This document shows positions 63,711 to 64,000 of a DNA stretch of 64,000 nt, piece by piece. The translations under genes and the position numbers were made by a program. The stretch spans positions 310,001 through 374,000 of the forward strand of contig NZ_JARHUJ010000004.1 of NCBI RefSeq assembly GCF_029223285.1, written 5' to 3'. How positions within the stretch are numbered: the first letter of the stretch is position 1; the number at the start of each line of letters is the position of its first letter. The notes under the pieces are model-generated. The model worked only from the letters and a program-made list of their open reading frames with translations, was not told the origin of the DNA and did no database searches. Source of the DNA: Paraflavitalea sp. CAU 1676 (GTDB taxonomy: Bacteria; Bacteroidota; Bacteroidia; Chitinophagales; Chitinophagaceae).

Positions 63711-64000
63711 ATGATGAAAAACGGAATACAATGGTATGCCGTATATACCAAACCCTGCTGGGAAAAGAAAGTAGCCGGATTGCTTGCGATGAATGGAATA
63801 GAACATTACTGCCCGCTGCAGCGCATAATAAGGCGCTGGAGTGATCGCAAGAAGGTTATCATGGAGCCGCTGTTCAAATCGTATGTGTTTGTGCGTATCA
63901 GTGAGAAAGCGCAAATACCCGTGCGTCAGGTAAGTGGAGTGCTCAGTTTTGTACAATACCTGGGCAGGCCTGCAGTAATCAAAGACGAAGAGATCGACAT
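63711..64000 (+). CDS. UpxY-like NusG-family transcription antiterminator (3' end outside window)
   Basis: About 96 residues are visible. They form a NusG N-terminal domain: IQWYAVYTKPCWEKKVAGLL (6-25, the usual WYavyTkpr start), EHYCPLQRIIRRWSDRKK (about 31-48) and PLFKSYVFVRI (53-63). Small NusG paralogues of this kind (UpxY, RfaH-like) open capsule and exopolysaccharide operons and let RNA polymerase read through them. The gene starts at ATG 63711 (a second Met follows immediately). The KOW domain and everything downstream lie beyond the window. Confidence 0.88.
   Translation, partial: MMKNGIQWYAVYTKPCWEKKVAGLLAMNGIEHYCPLQRIIRRWSDRKKVIMEPLFKSYVFVRISEKAQIPVRQVSGVLSFVQYLGRPAVIKDEEID

Noticed and set aside
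1-64000. tRNA, rRNA, insertion sequences or prophage genes
   Set aside because: I looked for T-loop-like GTTCGAATC strings, transposase and integrase motifs and saw none; a tool-based scan could still find a missed small RNA.

Overview
The window reads as a chromosome segment of a Gram-negative Bacteroidota, most likely a soil or plant-associated member of the Chitinophagaceae. The reasons are two SusC/SusD pairs plus an orphan SusD, ECF sigma/FecR regulatory pairs, DUF4249, DUF4861, DUF5009, DUF5018 and DUF4434 families, PD40-OmpA proteins, many lipoprotein signal peptides, and a general lack of Shine-Dalgarno sites. I found no tRNA, rRNA, CRISPR array, insertion sequence or integrase.

Layout. 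(1) 1-2.9 kb, minus strand: a gamma-glutamyltransferase cut by the window edge, a DUF218/YdcF protein, a small unknown protein and a SET-domain protein with a histone-H1-like Lys/Ala tail. (2) 3.5-4.4 kb: a MauE/DoxX-like membrane protein and a small exported cysteine-containing peptide. (3) 4.7-17.7 kb: a glycan-uptake locus. SusD, SusC (with an STN signalling domain), FecR and an ECF sigma factor lie on the minus strand, divergent from a sugar-porter MFS protein, DUF4861 and a GH95 fucosidase/galactosidase. The minus-strand SusC/SusD genes are visibly richer in A+T than the rest. (4) 17.8-25.5 kb: a SnoaL-like protein, a MacB/FtsX-type permease with a FecR-like N-terminus, a receiver plus PAS histidine kinase pair, a small protein and a LuxR-type response regulator. 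(5) 25.6-32.8 kb: an orphan SusD fused to an N-terminal extra domain, divergent from a sigma / FecR / TonB receptor / DUF4249 operon. (6) 32.9-37.1 kb: two glycosyltransferases, a polysaccharide deacetylase and a PD40-OmpA protein (cell-surface polysaccharide and envelope). (7) 37.3-60.4 kb: the largest system in the window. It holds a secreted unknown protein, a ROK regulator, an N-acylglucosamine 2-epimerase, an exported FAD oxidoreductase, SusC, SusD, a DUF5018 lipoprotein, a GH10-like (GHL10) lipoprotein, a calcineurin-like phosphoesterase, a DUF5009 acyltransferase-like membrane protein, three related SGNH esterases, an SSS symporter, an alpha/beta-hydrolase and a DUF4434 protein. (8) 60.7-64 kb: a GlxA-type AraC regulator, an unknown protein with a putative DNA-binding N-terminus, and the start of an UpxY/NusG-like antiterminator that probably opens an exopolysaccharide operon beyond the window.

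The most interesting system is region 7. It is an amino-sugar uptake and breakdown locus with no classical CAZyme. SusC/D would import a glycan, and four esterases and a phosphoesterase would strip its substituents. A GH10-like lipoprotein and a signal-less DUF4434 protein are the only glycosidase-like candidates. An SSS symporter would cross the inner membrane and the epimerase would feed GlcNAc metabolism. Unlike region 3, which uses sigma/FecR signalling, this locus is headed by a ROK repressor with a clear inverted repeat 12 bp before the epimerase start. A second notable structure is a block of 11-bp repeats (three inverted, six direct) upstream of the receiver/kinase pair. Functions are inferred from motifs recognised by eye; no database search was run.
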